DNA of 64,000 bases from Rhodospirillaceae bacterium (GTDB lineage Bacteria; Pseudomonadota; Alphaproteobacteria; UBA8366; Aestuariispiraceae). The notes under the pieces were generated by a model. That model made no database searches. It was not told the DNA's origin and saw only the letters and a list, made by a program, of their open reading frames with translations. The DNA is taken from contig PAQY01000013.1 of the NCBI GenBank assembly GCA_002709955.1, positions 186,001 to 250,000 on the forward strand, read 5' to 3'. Both the position numbers and the translations under genes were made by a program. Positions 38,367-45,578 of the stretch are shown here, piece by piece (positions within the stretch are counted from its first letter, which is position 1; each line of letters starts with the position of its first letter).

Positions 38367-39306
38367 TGTTCAGCAGGTCGACATAATGCTGTAGGATGAA
38401 GGAAACGGTCACGACGGACAGAATTGTCGATACCAGAATGACTGCTGAGGCCCGTTGGACATAGATCCCATATCGCTGGGCCAGCACGAAAATCAGTCCC
38501 CCCGTGGGCAGGGACGCCATGACAACCGCAATCGCCTCCTCCAATGGCTCCAAGGGGATCAGATAATGGGCGATCAGCCAGGTCGCCAGGGGATGGATGA
38601 TCAGCTTCACAAAGGTGACCCAACTGACCTCCAGGGCGCCCCGCCGAACAGACTGGCCCACCAGAAATAGGCCCATGGCGAACAGGGCACATGGCCCGGC
38701 TGCCCCGGCCAGCAGATCCAGGAATTTCAGGCCGGGACCCGGAATTGTAATGCCCAATGCAGACAGCGTCAGGCCCAGAGCCAAGGCACAGAGCAGGGGG
38801 CTGCGCACCAATCCGCGAACGGCATCATAGGCAATGCGCGGGCCTTTTGAACCGGTGCGGTCCACTTCCATCATGGCGGTCGCCAGGCCCAGCACGATAA
38901 AGATATTGGCCAGCACGGTTGCGATCATCGGATTGGTCGCGCTCTCCCCAAAGGCAGCCAGGCCCAACGGTATTCCCATATAGCCCGTATTTGCAAAGAC
39001 GGAGGAGGCGCTGTGCAGCCCGATCTCCCCGATCCGTTTGGCAAAGAATATCCGGGCGATGAAGGCAATCGGGATCGCGGTGAACAGATATCCCCCTGCG
39101 ACGACGGCCAGGAGTGGCCAGTTCAAGACGGCTTCCACCGGCGCACGTGATGTTGATGCCAGGAACAAGGCGGGCAGCGCGATGAAAAAGACAAAACCGT
39201 TCAGCGCGGCGGTGGAATCCTGTCCCAATAATCGAAACCGTCCGGCCAGCCAGCCGGCCAGAATGATTGCGAAGACGGGAATGGAAAAATCGATCAGAGC
39301 TTGCAT
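38359..39306 (-). CDS. AEC-family auxin-efflux-carrier-like transporter
   Basis: Membrane protein of 315 aa with about ten helices in the two-by-five layout of the AEC family: FSIPVFAIILAGWLAGRF at the start, GFVFFIALPALFLASTS, and ANTGYMGIPLGLAAFGE in the central crossing. Bacterial members move malate, malonate or other organic acids. It overlaps the FrhB-like gene by 8 bp, so the two share a transcript. Substrate unknown. Confidence 0.9.
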   Translation of the reverse strand: MQALIDFSIPVFAIILAGWLAGRFRLLGQDSTAALNGFVFFIALPALFLASTSRAPVEAVLNWPLLAVVAGGYLFTAIPIAFIARIFFAKRIGEIGLHSASSVFANTGYMGIPLGLAAFGESATNPMIATVLANIFIVLGLATAMMEVDRTGSKGPRIAYDAVRGLVRSPLLCALALGLTLSALGITIPGPGLKFLDLLAGAAGPCALFAMGLFLVGQSVRRGALEVSWVTFVKLIIHPLATWLIAHYLIPLEPLEEAIAVVMASLPTGGLIFVLAQRYGIYVQRASAVILVSTILSVVTVSFILQHYVDLLNNG

Positions 39307-39483
39307 GATGGTACGCTATAAGCGCTTGCCCCGTTTTGTCGAGCCGAAAGCATGGCACGGGCCTGTATCAACCCCATATTAGCGCCAAGGACAGGCGTAA
39401 CGGTCTTCCTTGACGTGCGGCGGGGAGCTTGAAATAACTCAGGCTCTCTATAGATAGAGTTCTTAACGGAGGGTTCCCAAACA

Positions 39484-39888
39484 ATGTTAAACCGCCACGA
39501 GGCACTTATCCATGGCATGGTGATCGCCGCTGCCGCTGATGCCGTGATCACTGAATCCGAAATGGAAATGATCGGGCGCATCGTTGCGCATCTGCCGGTG
39601 TTTCGTGATTTCGATGTGACCCAGCTGACCGGCATTGCAAATGCGTGTATCGACAAGCTGGATGATGTCGATGGAATAGATCACATTTTGCAGGAAATGA
39701 AGGCCTCTCTGCCGGTATCACTGCATGAAACCGCCTATGCGCTGGCGGTTGAAGTAGCGGCTGCGGATTTGGAAGCCAGCGACGAGGAATTGATCCTGTT
39801 GCAGATGTTCCGCCAGAGCTTCGGGCTGGACCGGCTGATCTGTACCGGCATTGAGCGTGGCGTCCGGGCGCGATTCACCATCGACTGA
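39484..39888 (+). CDS. TerB-like protein
   Basis: All-helical protein of 134 aa. It shows the TerB-type acidic metal-binding pattern AAAADAVITESEMEMIGRI and the second half AVEVAAADLEASDEELILLQMF, as in stand-alone TerB-like proteins of alphaproteobacteria. A GGAGGG Shine-Dalgarno lies upstream of the ATG. It is not in a ter operon. It is the last host gene before the integrated element; a 26-bp hairpin-like sequence without a T-run lies about 32 nt after its stop. Confidence 0.88.
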   Translation: MLNRHEALIHGMVIAAAADAVITESEMEMIGRIVAHLPVFRDFDVTQLTGIANACIDKLDDVDGIDHILQEMKASLPVSLHETAYALAVEVAAADLEASDEELILLQMFRQSFGLDRLICTGIERGVRARFTID

Positions 39889-40218
39889 TCCCCTGTGTTG
39901 CCAGGGAATTTAGGGTTCAGCGGAAATATAAAGCGCTGTTTCCGCGCCAATTGAGCAAATTGGCAAAAATGGTGATATATTTGCAACGGTAAGATTGTTC
40001 AAAAATTAGGCGTTCGCCTATTATTTTATCGTTAGATTTCAAAGGATTCTGAGTTTGTGACGCATTTGTTGCGGGGCTTTAGTTTCAGCCATGCATTTTT
40101 CGCATACCCGGCTTGACGTTTTTGACGCTAGGCGGCGCGCCCCAACAAGACTATGTAAGAGGTGCTTCAGTTGCTGCAGTGCAGCGACGCCGGGTGATGT
40201 CCCCATCAGCCCGGCCCT

Positions 40219-40257
40219 ACGTCTCCCAGACGTGAAGCCTCCCTGTTCAACTTGCCC
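40219..40257 (+). repeat. attL: 39-bp direct repeat at the left end of the element
   Basis: Perfectly identical to 50768-50806. It consists of hairpin H2 (ACGTCTCCCAGACGT), the linker, and the first bases of the terminator stem. Flanking bases diverge on both sides, which defines the repeat as the att core. Confidence 0.9.
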
Positions 40258-40286
40258 CTAGGTCTTTGACTTAGGGGCATTTTTTT
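40254..40286 (+). terminator. Rho-independent terminator of the small RNA (element-supplied copy)
   Basis: Stem GCCCCTAGGTC / GACTTAGGGGC (one G-T pair) with a TTT loop, followed by ATTTTTTT. It begins in the last bases of the 39-bp att repeat and continues into the element, so the element supplied this 3' end. Confidence 0.88.
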
Positions 40287-40314
40287 GTCTGTGGTGTAGA
40301 ACGTCGGGGGCACG

Positions 40315-40333
40315 GTTACTAAATGGTTACTAA
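40315..40333. promoter_or_regulatory. Left integrase arm-type site (inferred)
   Basis: GTTACTAAATGGTTACTAA, itself two copies of GTTACTAA at an 11-bp step, recurs exactly at 50611-50629 by the other end of the element. The pair of identical sites flanking the att cores fits arm-type binding by the integrase. Confidence 0.6.
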
Positions 40334-40430
40334 TTGCCCTAGATTTCCCCCCTGTCTTGCCCTGTCGTCTGCCAGCGTCGGAACGGGCATACCCTATAGA
40401 AGGTTGTTAAAACGAATTGAATTTACAAAC

Positions 40431-41147
40431 TTAAACAGAATCCCACATCGCAACTATGAATCGGCAAGCATTTTCAAGATCATTCATCCTTCGGGAGTTT
40501 GATTCAGGAGCTTGGAAACACTCTCCGTGCTGCACATCAATAGACATACAAAACCTGTTTGATATTGGCTTACTTAGATCAAAATTCTGTTCAGCATGTA
40601 GTCTCGCTAGCGTTGCAACATATAGTCCCATTTCCCTTCTGCGCGTTTGTGCCGCTTCTGATTCGCCGTCAGCCTGGGTCATGCGAAGTATGGCGACCCC
40701 GGAATGAGGTGCCCTTCGAAGGGTGCCCGTCACAATTAAATCCGCGTAAACCGAGATTTCTACGCCAGCGAGATCAAGTTTTGCTTGCCGTTTGGGAGCG
40801 GGTTCAAAGCTGAATTGCGTAAGGCTATTTGCCATGCGCTGGATCGCATGCAGCACCTCTACGCTATTTCTTGCATCATCCTGCCGAAGGGCGGAAATAG
40901 AGGGGTCGTCTGCTCGCTGATTGAAGTGTTCTTCGGCTTCAACTAGGAGATTCACAGAACGTTGATTATCTGATAGAAATGCGTTTACGACAGGCCGCAC
41001 ATCCTTATATCGAATAATGGGCGGAATGTTTGGGGTTTTGGCTCTCCGCAAGATTCCAACACGAGCTGTGTCTGATGACACCATGTACTGAGCGAGATCA
41101 TTCACACTTATTCTAGGAGCGGGTCGATGAACAGGAGTTCGGGCCAT
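40431..41147 (-). CDS. Unknown protein, possibly a degenerate PD-(D/E)XK-like fold
   Basis: About 238 aa from ATG 41147, with AAGGA 8 nt upstream; a longer frame opens at 41180. I do not recognise the family with certainty. The centre, GVEISVYADLIVTG then GVAILRM and, about 25 residues later, MGLYVATLARLH, follows the D-x(n)-(D/E)xK-x(n)-Q/Y order of RecB/Cas4-like nucleases, but the catalytic E-x-K position reads ILR, so activity is doubtful. The last third is conserved-looking (NRFCMSIDVQHGECF). It is the leftmost gene of the element and shares its start site with the divergent 79-aa gene. Confidence 0.6.
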   Translation of the reverse strand: MARTPVHRPAPRISVNDLAQYMVSSDTARVGILRRAKTPNIPPIIRYKDVRPVVNAFLSDNQRSVNLLVEAEEHFNQRADDPSISALRQDDARNSVEVLHAIQRMANSLTQFSFEPAPKRQAKLDLAGVEISVYADLIVTGTLRRAPHSGVAILRMTQADGESEAAQTRRREMGLYVATLARLHAEQNFDLSKPISNRFCMSIDVQHGECFQAPESNSRRMNDLENACRFIVAMWDSV

Positions 41148-41385
41148 GGATGATATCCTTGCAAGCGTCGCAGTCGGCAATGGTTTAAGCGTTCATATTG
41201 CCACACTTGCACGCAAGACGATAGAAAATGCTGGCGCGAGTCATTTAGGATCTGATGGGTACTTTCTATTTGAAGCAACAGACATTCCAGATAGGAAGGG
41301 AATAACGATCCTTGGTAAGGTGGCGTCGTTGGATGCCGCATTCAGATTGATAGACTTATGGACTCTTCGCGAGCGTACAGCCTAG
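41146..41385 (+). CDS. Small protein of unknown function, divergent partner of the preceding gene
   Basis: 79 aa with AGGAG 9 nt before the ATG. Sequence is mixed alpha/beta in appearance (VAVGNGLSVHIATLARKTIE; SDGYFLFEATDIPDRKGI; LGKVASLDAAFRLIDLW). No TM or signal. Its ATG shares the palindrome CCATGG with the ATG of the opposite-strand gene, so the two genes overlap by 2 bp head to head. Such tight head-to-head layout suggests mutual control, possibly an antitoxin or accessory subunit; that is inference. Confidence 0.6.
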   Translation: MDDILASVAVGNGLSVHIATLARKTIENAGASHLGSDGYFLFEATDIPDRKGITILGKVASLDAAFRLIDLWTLRERTA

Positions 41386-41440
41386 TCTCCCCCGCGTCGT
41401 GATTCCATGGCCTTAAAATGACTGCGGGTCAGTCTAACAA

Positions 41441-41592
41441 ACGGTCGTCTTGTTCTAGGTTTCCTCGTTCATCTTCTGAGACGGTATCGGTAACGGTTTG
41501 CCAAACGGTTCGGGGAACGGTTCCCTATACGGTTTCATGACGGGTCGTGACGGTCTGTGACATTACGTGACGGTCTGTGATAGGGCGTGACC
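41441..41592. repeat. Iteron-like direct-repeat array
   Basis: ACGGT occurs at 41481, 41493, 41505, 41517 and 41529, an exact 12-bp pitch, with an outlier at 41441. A second array follows: CGTGACGGTCTGTGA at 41546 and 41566, with a partial CGTGACC at 41586, an exact 20-bp pitch. The 500-bp gene-free stretch 41386-41898 contains this array, then an AT-rich segment with a TTGACA at 41811. It could be a replication origin, an initiator or repressor binding array, or a transfer origin. Confidence 0.75.
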
Positions 41593-41898
41593 ATTGGGGC
41601 ATCTATGCGATATTATGGAGCAAAATCACCAAAATAGCCAATAGGATAAGCCGTGGAAGCTTTACTGCGGCGTTCTTTATGATGTGTATGGATGCAATAG
41701 GCGTTCACGATCTGCGACTAGAAACGTGATTGTGATATTAAATTTGTGTGGGTGGCCTTGTTTTCCTACATTTTGTGTGTGATATATGATAGTAACTTCG
41801 TATTGTGTTCTTGACAAAAGTTAAAAACATAGTCGCGAAACTCGAAACCGCGCTAGAGATGGTGTACCCACTCAACGCGCCAACAAGAGGTGGAAAGT

Positions 41899-42087
41899 AT
41901 GGCTGATCAAGTCTCGCTGGCCCAGAATCGCCTCTTTGGCGAAAGCGGGCTGAAGGTAAAGGATGTCAAACTGTTCCCAGGATCGTCTCGCGACGTTTCC
42001 GAAGCGCAGTTTGCTACCGAAATCAACAAGGTTCTGTCGCAGCTTGAAGCGGGCGACTATGATGTCGAAACCGATAAAGACTACTAG
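41899..42087 (+). CDS. Small acidic protein of unknown function
   Basis: 62 aa from ATG 41899 with AAGAGG 8 nt upstream; an in-frame GTG exists at 41890. The C-terminus is acidic (LEAGDYDVETDKDY). No recognised domain. It is 8 bp upstream of the ImmA/IrrE-like gene on the same strand, opposite to most element genes, and downstream of the iteron array. Its size and pairing resemble small partner or antitoxin genes, without sequence proof. Confidence 0.6.
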   Translation: MADQVSLAQNRLFGESGLKVKDVKLFPGSSRDVSEAQFATEINKVLSQLEAGDYDVETDKDY

Positions 42088-42095
42088 GGGCCCGG

Positions 42096-42668
42096 TTGAG
42101 TTACAAAAACCTTTACGAGTTTGCCCAAAAGCAAACCCCCAAAACCAGTAGAAATATTATACGCGACGAGGCCCTGCGACTAGCAGGGCTTCAAAGCATT
42201 GCACATGTCAAATCTGGCATGGACGTGACTGTATGCCGTGGGCTGTATTTCTCAGCCACATCCAAAACACATAAAATTGTTCAGCAGCTTGGCAGCCATG
42301 TTATTATTACAGAACGGTCGCTCAACGAATGCTGGACTCGCTTTGTATATGTGAAAGAGCTGATGCATGTCTTTACGCCTGCACATGAAGCATCAGACAC
42401 GGGATCTAGGTTCGAAGAACTATTAGCGGACTTGTCTGCCCCGATACTATCATCTCCATCAAATCAAATGCTTTCCGAAGTGGACGCATTTTGGATGTCG
42501 CTGGCGGTTCTGTGTCCAGAAGCGCGTCGCCTTGAGATGAAGGAATCTTTGGAAAAAAACGAAATAGATAACTACGGCATCGCATTAGAACTCAAGATAC
42601 CAGAACAGTATGTTCCTAGGTTATTTGAGGAGCGCTATCTCAGAAATGTGAACCGAATCATCAAATAA
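42096..42668 (+). CDS. ImmA/IrrE-like protein with altered HExxH motif
   Basis: 190 aa from a TTG with AGGGG 5 nt upstream. Residues 82-93, RFVYVKELMHVF, align with the zinc-peptidase helix of ImmA/IrrE proteins (RFTLAHELGHxF type), but the first metal His is Lys (KELMH, 87-91). The next helix FEELLADLSAPILSS matches the E-x-x-A-D...LLMP region. ImmA-type proteases cleave phage or ICE repressors; here catalysis is probably lost and a binding role is likelier. The coupled 62-aa gene upstream could be its partner. The call rests on a short motif. Confidence 0.55.
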   Translation: MSYKNLYEFAQKQTPKTSRNIIRDEALRLAGLQSIAHVKSGMDVTVCRGLYFSATSKTHKIVQQLGSHVIITERSLNECWTRFVYVKELMHVFTPAHEASDTGSRFEELLADLSAPILSSPSNQMLSEVDAFWMSLAVLCPEARRLEMKESLEKNEIDNYGIALELKIPEQYVPRLFEERYLRNVNRIIK

Positions 42669-42716
42669 AGCGACCAACATCATCATATTTGGTGAGTTTA
42701 CTCCATAATACCGCAT

Positions 42717-42941
42717 TTATGCGATCAGTGCCTTTCCGGCCTCAGTCACGCGGTACCCCTTGAATCGGCCCATAGTGACGCGGGCAATCAACTCCCCACG
42801 GCATAGGGCCTCAATGTCTAGAAAAGCTATATCTGCCAGACCATCGGCGTGGACGATAGGCGCGATTCCATCCCCATGAATGCGCATGAGTAGAGTAAGG
42901 TGCCTTTCTGAGATTTGCGGGATCAAATCATCTCGGGACAT
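42717..42941 (-). CDS. Small phage-type protein of unknown function
   Basis: 74 aa from ATG 42941, which overlaps the stop of the upstream HTH-repeat gene (TAATG) and has AGAGGA 6 nt before it. The sequence has a winged-helix feel: ISERHLTLLMRIHGDG, ALCRGELIARVTMGRFKGYRVTEAGKALI. The last part resembles the wing and C-terminal helix of small prophage transcription factors. Translationally coupled to the HTH-repeat gene. Function unknown. Confidence 0.6.
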   Translation of the reverse strand: MSRDDLIPQISERHLTLLMRIHGDGIAPIVHADGLADIAFLDIEALCRGELIARVTMGRFKGYRVTEAGKALIA

Positions 42942-43879
42942 TAAATCCTCTTGAGGTGACGAGATATTGTGCTGGGGCACAAACCGAACCGCGCGCCTAT
43001 TTCCTGATTTGTTAAACTTTCCGACCTTCGGAGTCTTTGCACTTCTTTAAGATCATTTGGAGTCAGTGCTGGTGGCCTTCCCTTCCAGCCGATTCGATTG
43101 TTTTTGATTTTGGATGATATCGTTTCTGGGTTTCTCGCAAGCCAACGCGAGATGCATTCAACTGATTCACCTCGCTTGATAGCACCGATCATAATTTGAA
43201 GCTCTGCGGGAGAGAAAGGGTCCTGATCCCTCTCATGCAGTAAACCATAAAGATATCTGCGAACCGCGTGTTTGGAGCGCTTTGGAAATAGTTCGGCTAG
43301 CGCAATTCCTCGCACACCAGAGAGGTAGGACATCAATAACTTACGTTTGTCGGCAATGGACCAGACCGAAGATTTTTGAAATGCCTCTGGGCAAAGGCGC
43401 TTCGCCATGTGGTTCACGGAGTGCTTTGAACGTCCCGGCAATAATTGTGCGACCTCGCTTAGACTTAGGCCAGAACAAAAACCTCCAACCAATCGGCTCT
43501 TCTCTTCCTCTGTGAATTGTTTACTGAATCGTCGACCATTTAGAACAATCTTTTTTGCGACGTCGCTAGGTTCACGTTCTATTTGGTGTGAAATCATCGC
43601 AATAGAATAATCACTCTTAAGGCACTCTCGGAGTGCAGCCAGGTCTTCTGAACCCCACGGGGACCGACACTTAACAGACGCATTCAGATGTCGTCTTGCG
43701 TTTCTGAATCTCCTTTGTTCCGCTCTATGAAGTATATCCTTTCCATTATCGTCGTGCCTTAGACCGCGACGCTCCGCATCAATAAGTCTACATCGCATAT
43801 GGCGAAAGTTTCTGGCTTCGACATATCCAGTACTCCAATGTGTTCTGCGCAACAGACCTAACTTCCAGGCATGAGACAC
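42941..43879 (-). CDS. Protein with five tandem HTH/SANT-like repeats
   Basis: 312 aa from ATG 43879; M29 at 43795 is an alternative start. Residues 75-312 hold five similar units of about 38 residues starting WGSEDLAALRECL (75), FTEEEKSRLVGGF (122), WSIADKRKLLMSYLSG (173), FSPAELQIMIGAIKRG (222) and LTPNDLKEVQRLRR (271). Each has an aromatic or Leu start, acidic third or fourth residue, and a trihelical HTH ending such as SKHSVNHMAKRL, SKHAVRRYL, NPETISSKI or CPSTISRHLKRI. The last resembles the resolvase C-terminal HTH. Likely a multi-contact DNA-binding protein. The N-terminal 70 residues are basic. Confidence 0.7.
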   Translation of the reverse strand: MSHAWKLGLLRRTHWSTGYVEARNFRHMRCRLIDAERRGLRHDDNGKDILHRAEQRRFRNARRHLNASVKCRSPWGSEDLAALRECLKSDYSIAMISHQIEREPSDVAKKIVLNGRRFSKQFTEEEKSRLVGGFCSGLSLSEVAQLLPGRSKHSVNHMAKRLCPEAFQKSSVWSIADKRKLLMSYLSGVRGIALAELFPKRSKHAVRRYLYGLLHERDQDPFSPAELQIMIGAIKRGESVECISRWLARNPETISSKIKNNRIGWKGRPPALTPNDLKEVQRLRRSESLTNQEIGARFGLCPSTISRHLKRI

Positions 43880-44931
43880 GACATCGCCTCCTGACCGCCC
43901 CAGATCAGCTGCAATTGATAGTATCGGAGCCCCAACAGACCATCTTGTTTGTAGGAGATGTTCTTCATGTTTTTGCCAAGGTGGGAGTTGCCTTCCGGGG
44001 TTCGCAAAAGGTTTGGAAGGGCTGCAAGGAACATCGACACGTCTCTGTCACTGGATGATCCCGAACCCGTCTGTCGCATTGCAGGCGCAAGGCGGCTCTG
44101 AATGCTTTGAATCAGTTCGCCCTCTTGCAAGGATGGATCGACGGGCAAGCCCAAATCGTTCGCCAAGCTGCCAAGGAACAGGCGGATATTTGCGGTCGGA
44201 CCCGTGCCGAATTGATCCAGGGCGGCGCGAACCCGTTGCAAGTCTGGCATGGATTCCCGCATTTTCTGGACGCCCTCCCGCATGCCGCCGATAAATTGCG
44301 CGTCGAGTTTCGACAGTTCGTCTGCACCTTTCGGCATGTTGACGGTCACGCCACCTTGTTTGGACAACATATCGCGGGCGGCTTGCTGATATTCGGGGGT
44401 TCCCGGCTGGTAGCCTGCCTGCATAAGCTTTACCTGGATATCGGGCGGCTGTTGATACGCGGGTTGCCCAAGGGCCTCTTGCGCGGTCTGATATCGGAAA
44501 CCATTGTTGCCGTCCGGTACTTTCACCAAATCGGCGGCTGTGATTGGCTTTGGCTTGTTGTTTTCCATGCCCTGTAGTGCGGCGAATTGAAGTTCCTGGG
44601 CCCGTGGTCCTGTCAGACCGTCCAGGGCGGCGAACATGCCTTGATAGCCTTTAGGCGGCTCTGTGGTGCCTCCAGGCGTCAAGGGTGCGCCGGTTGGGTC
44701 GCTGTAAGTCCGGTTGGGCGCACCTTGTCCCTGAAACCCACGCATGGCGGCTTGGAATGCCTTCTGATCGGCCTCTTGCGCCTGCTGCCGTTCCTGTCGC
44801 TGCCTGCCCATCTCTAAGCCTTGCGTCAACTGAGACGCCAGATAGCCCATACCGCCCGCGTGAGTGCCGTTGTTCATCTGCGCGGCATAGTTCGGGTCCA
44901 ATAATTTCACATAACGGCCTACGGTCTGCAT
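43858..44931 (-). CDS. Phage ejection/internal-virion-type protein, C-terminally truncated
   Basis: 357 aa. The Gln/Met/Gly-rich N-terminal half (LEMGRQRQERQQAQEADQ) and the pattern GSLANDLGLPVDPSLQEGELIQS...APAMRQTGSGSSSDRDVSMFLAALPNLLRTPEGN are typical of podovirus DNA-ejection proteins. In such proteins the RTPEGN segment is followed by a long coiled-coil tail; here the frame changes character after it and ends within 45 residues (LIWGGQEAMSCLMPGS). The gene looks cut by a deletion or insertion near 43970. It overlaps the HTH-repeat gene by 22 bp. Confidence 0.65.
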   Translation of the reverse strand: MQTVGRYVKLLDPNYAAQMNNGTHAGGMGYLASQLTQGLEMGRQRQERQQAQEADQKAFQAAMRGFQGQGAPNRTYSDPTGAPLTPGGTTEPPKGYQGMFAALDGLTGPRAQELQFAALQGMENNKPKPITAADLVKVPDGNNGFRYQTAQEALGQPAYQQPPDIQVKLMQAGYQPGTPEYQQAARDMLSKQGGVTVNMPKGADELSKLDAQFIGGMREGVQKMRESMPDLQRVRAALDQFGTGPTANIRLFLGSLANDLGLPVDPSLQEGELIQSIQSRLAPAMRQTGSGSSSDRDVSMFLAALPNLLRTPEGNSHLGKNMKNISYKQDGLLGLRYYQLQLIWGGQEAMSCLMPGS

Positions 44932-44950
44932 TGGATGGTCCTTTCGTGTT

Positions 44951-45520
44951 TCAGGCGTTGCCAGCGATCAAAGGGGACTGGATGGCGCGAAAAATTCGTT
45001 CTTCATTTTCGAGTAAGACTTCGGCTGCCCAAGGGCCTGCGACTGCCAGCGCAATGTGTGCTGTAGTTTCCAGCGACCATTGCCCCGCCATCTGCTCCAG
45101 GCCGATTGCGGTTGCCACGTTTTGCGGCTGAAGGCTTGCCAGGGCTTGCCGATACTCTAGGGGCTGTTGAAGCAACCAGCGCAAAGGGACCGATAATTCA
45201 GGGCGTGCCGGGTGTGCCGGGTTTCCGTGACCATGTTCCCCGTATGCCGCGACGCCCTCACAATATAACCGTTCCCGCGTATCTGGGGCGATGCTCCATT
45301 GCTCCAAAAGCCCAAAGACAAGATCATTAACTCGCATACCCAGGTTTCCGAGATACCCGGCGATGAATTGGCGTTTCAGGCTTTTCGTGATGTCGTCGGG
45401 AAAGGCTGCCCCCACCGGGCCAGGGGCGCTGTCGGACGCATTCAGACCATGAGAATTATGGGCTTCCGGCGGGGGCAACTCGGACCGCTCAAGGGCGGAA
45501 ATTTGTTTCGTTTGCTTCAT
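44951..45520 (-). CDS. Phage-type hypothetical protein
   Basis: 189 aa. I do not recognise a family. The first 45 residues are polar and Pro-rich; the rest appears helical, with DDITKSLKRQFIAGYLGNLG, LFGLLEQWSIAPDTRERLY-like and LAVAGPWAAEVLLENEERIF segments. It lies 19 bp upstream of the ejection-type gene on the same strand, so it could be a structural or assembly partner. No TM. Confidence 0.55.
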   Translation of the reverse strand: MKQTKQISALERSELPPPEAHNSHGLNASDSAPGPVGAAFPDDITKSLKRQFIAGYLGNLGMRVNDLVFGLLEQWSIAPDTRERLYCEGVAAYGEHGHGNPAHPARPELSVPLRWLLQQPLEYRQALASLQPQNVATAIGLEQMAGQWSLETTAHIALAVAGPWAAEVLLENEERIFRAIQSPLIAGNA

Positions 45521-45578
45521 CTTTCATAACTCTCATGTTGGCGCGACTCCGTATGACTCCGACATACGAATAATAGCA

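Larger units (their letters stand above)
40160..40287 (+). ncRNA. Structured small RNA with Rho-independent terminator; integration target of the element
   Basis: Four consecutive hairpins on the + strand. H0 40170-40188 (GTTGCTGC-agt-GCAGCGAC). H1 40189-40215 (GCCGGGTGATG-tccc-CATCAgCCCGGC, one bulged G). H2 40219-40233 (ACGTCT-ccc-AGACGT). Then a linker GAAGCCTCCCTGTTCAACTT and a terminator. Loops H1, H2 and the linker expose C-rich, anti-Shine-Dalgarno-like TCCC/CTCCC. No ORF is present. The 5' end is inferred and no clean promoter is visible, though TTGACG occurs twice at 40113-40127. The family is not identified. H2 and the linker are repeated at the other end of the element. Confidence 0.65.

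Noticed and set aside
40219-40257. att core as part of a tRNA gene
   Set aside because: No T-loop GTTCGAA, no acceptor stem or anticodon arm can be drawn in either copy or its flanks.
40160-40287. Small RNA considered as 6S RNA, SRP RNA or tmRNA
   Set aside because: A GGGTGATGTCCCC stretch recalls the 6S 5' half, but the RNA is too short and lacks the central bulge. The SRP GGAA loop and the tmRNA CCA end and tag frame are absent.
41441-41592. Repeat array considered as CRISPR
   Set aside because: Units are 5-15 bp with 12- or 20-bp pitch and no 25-35-bp spacers; no cas genes are present.
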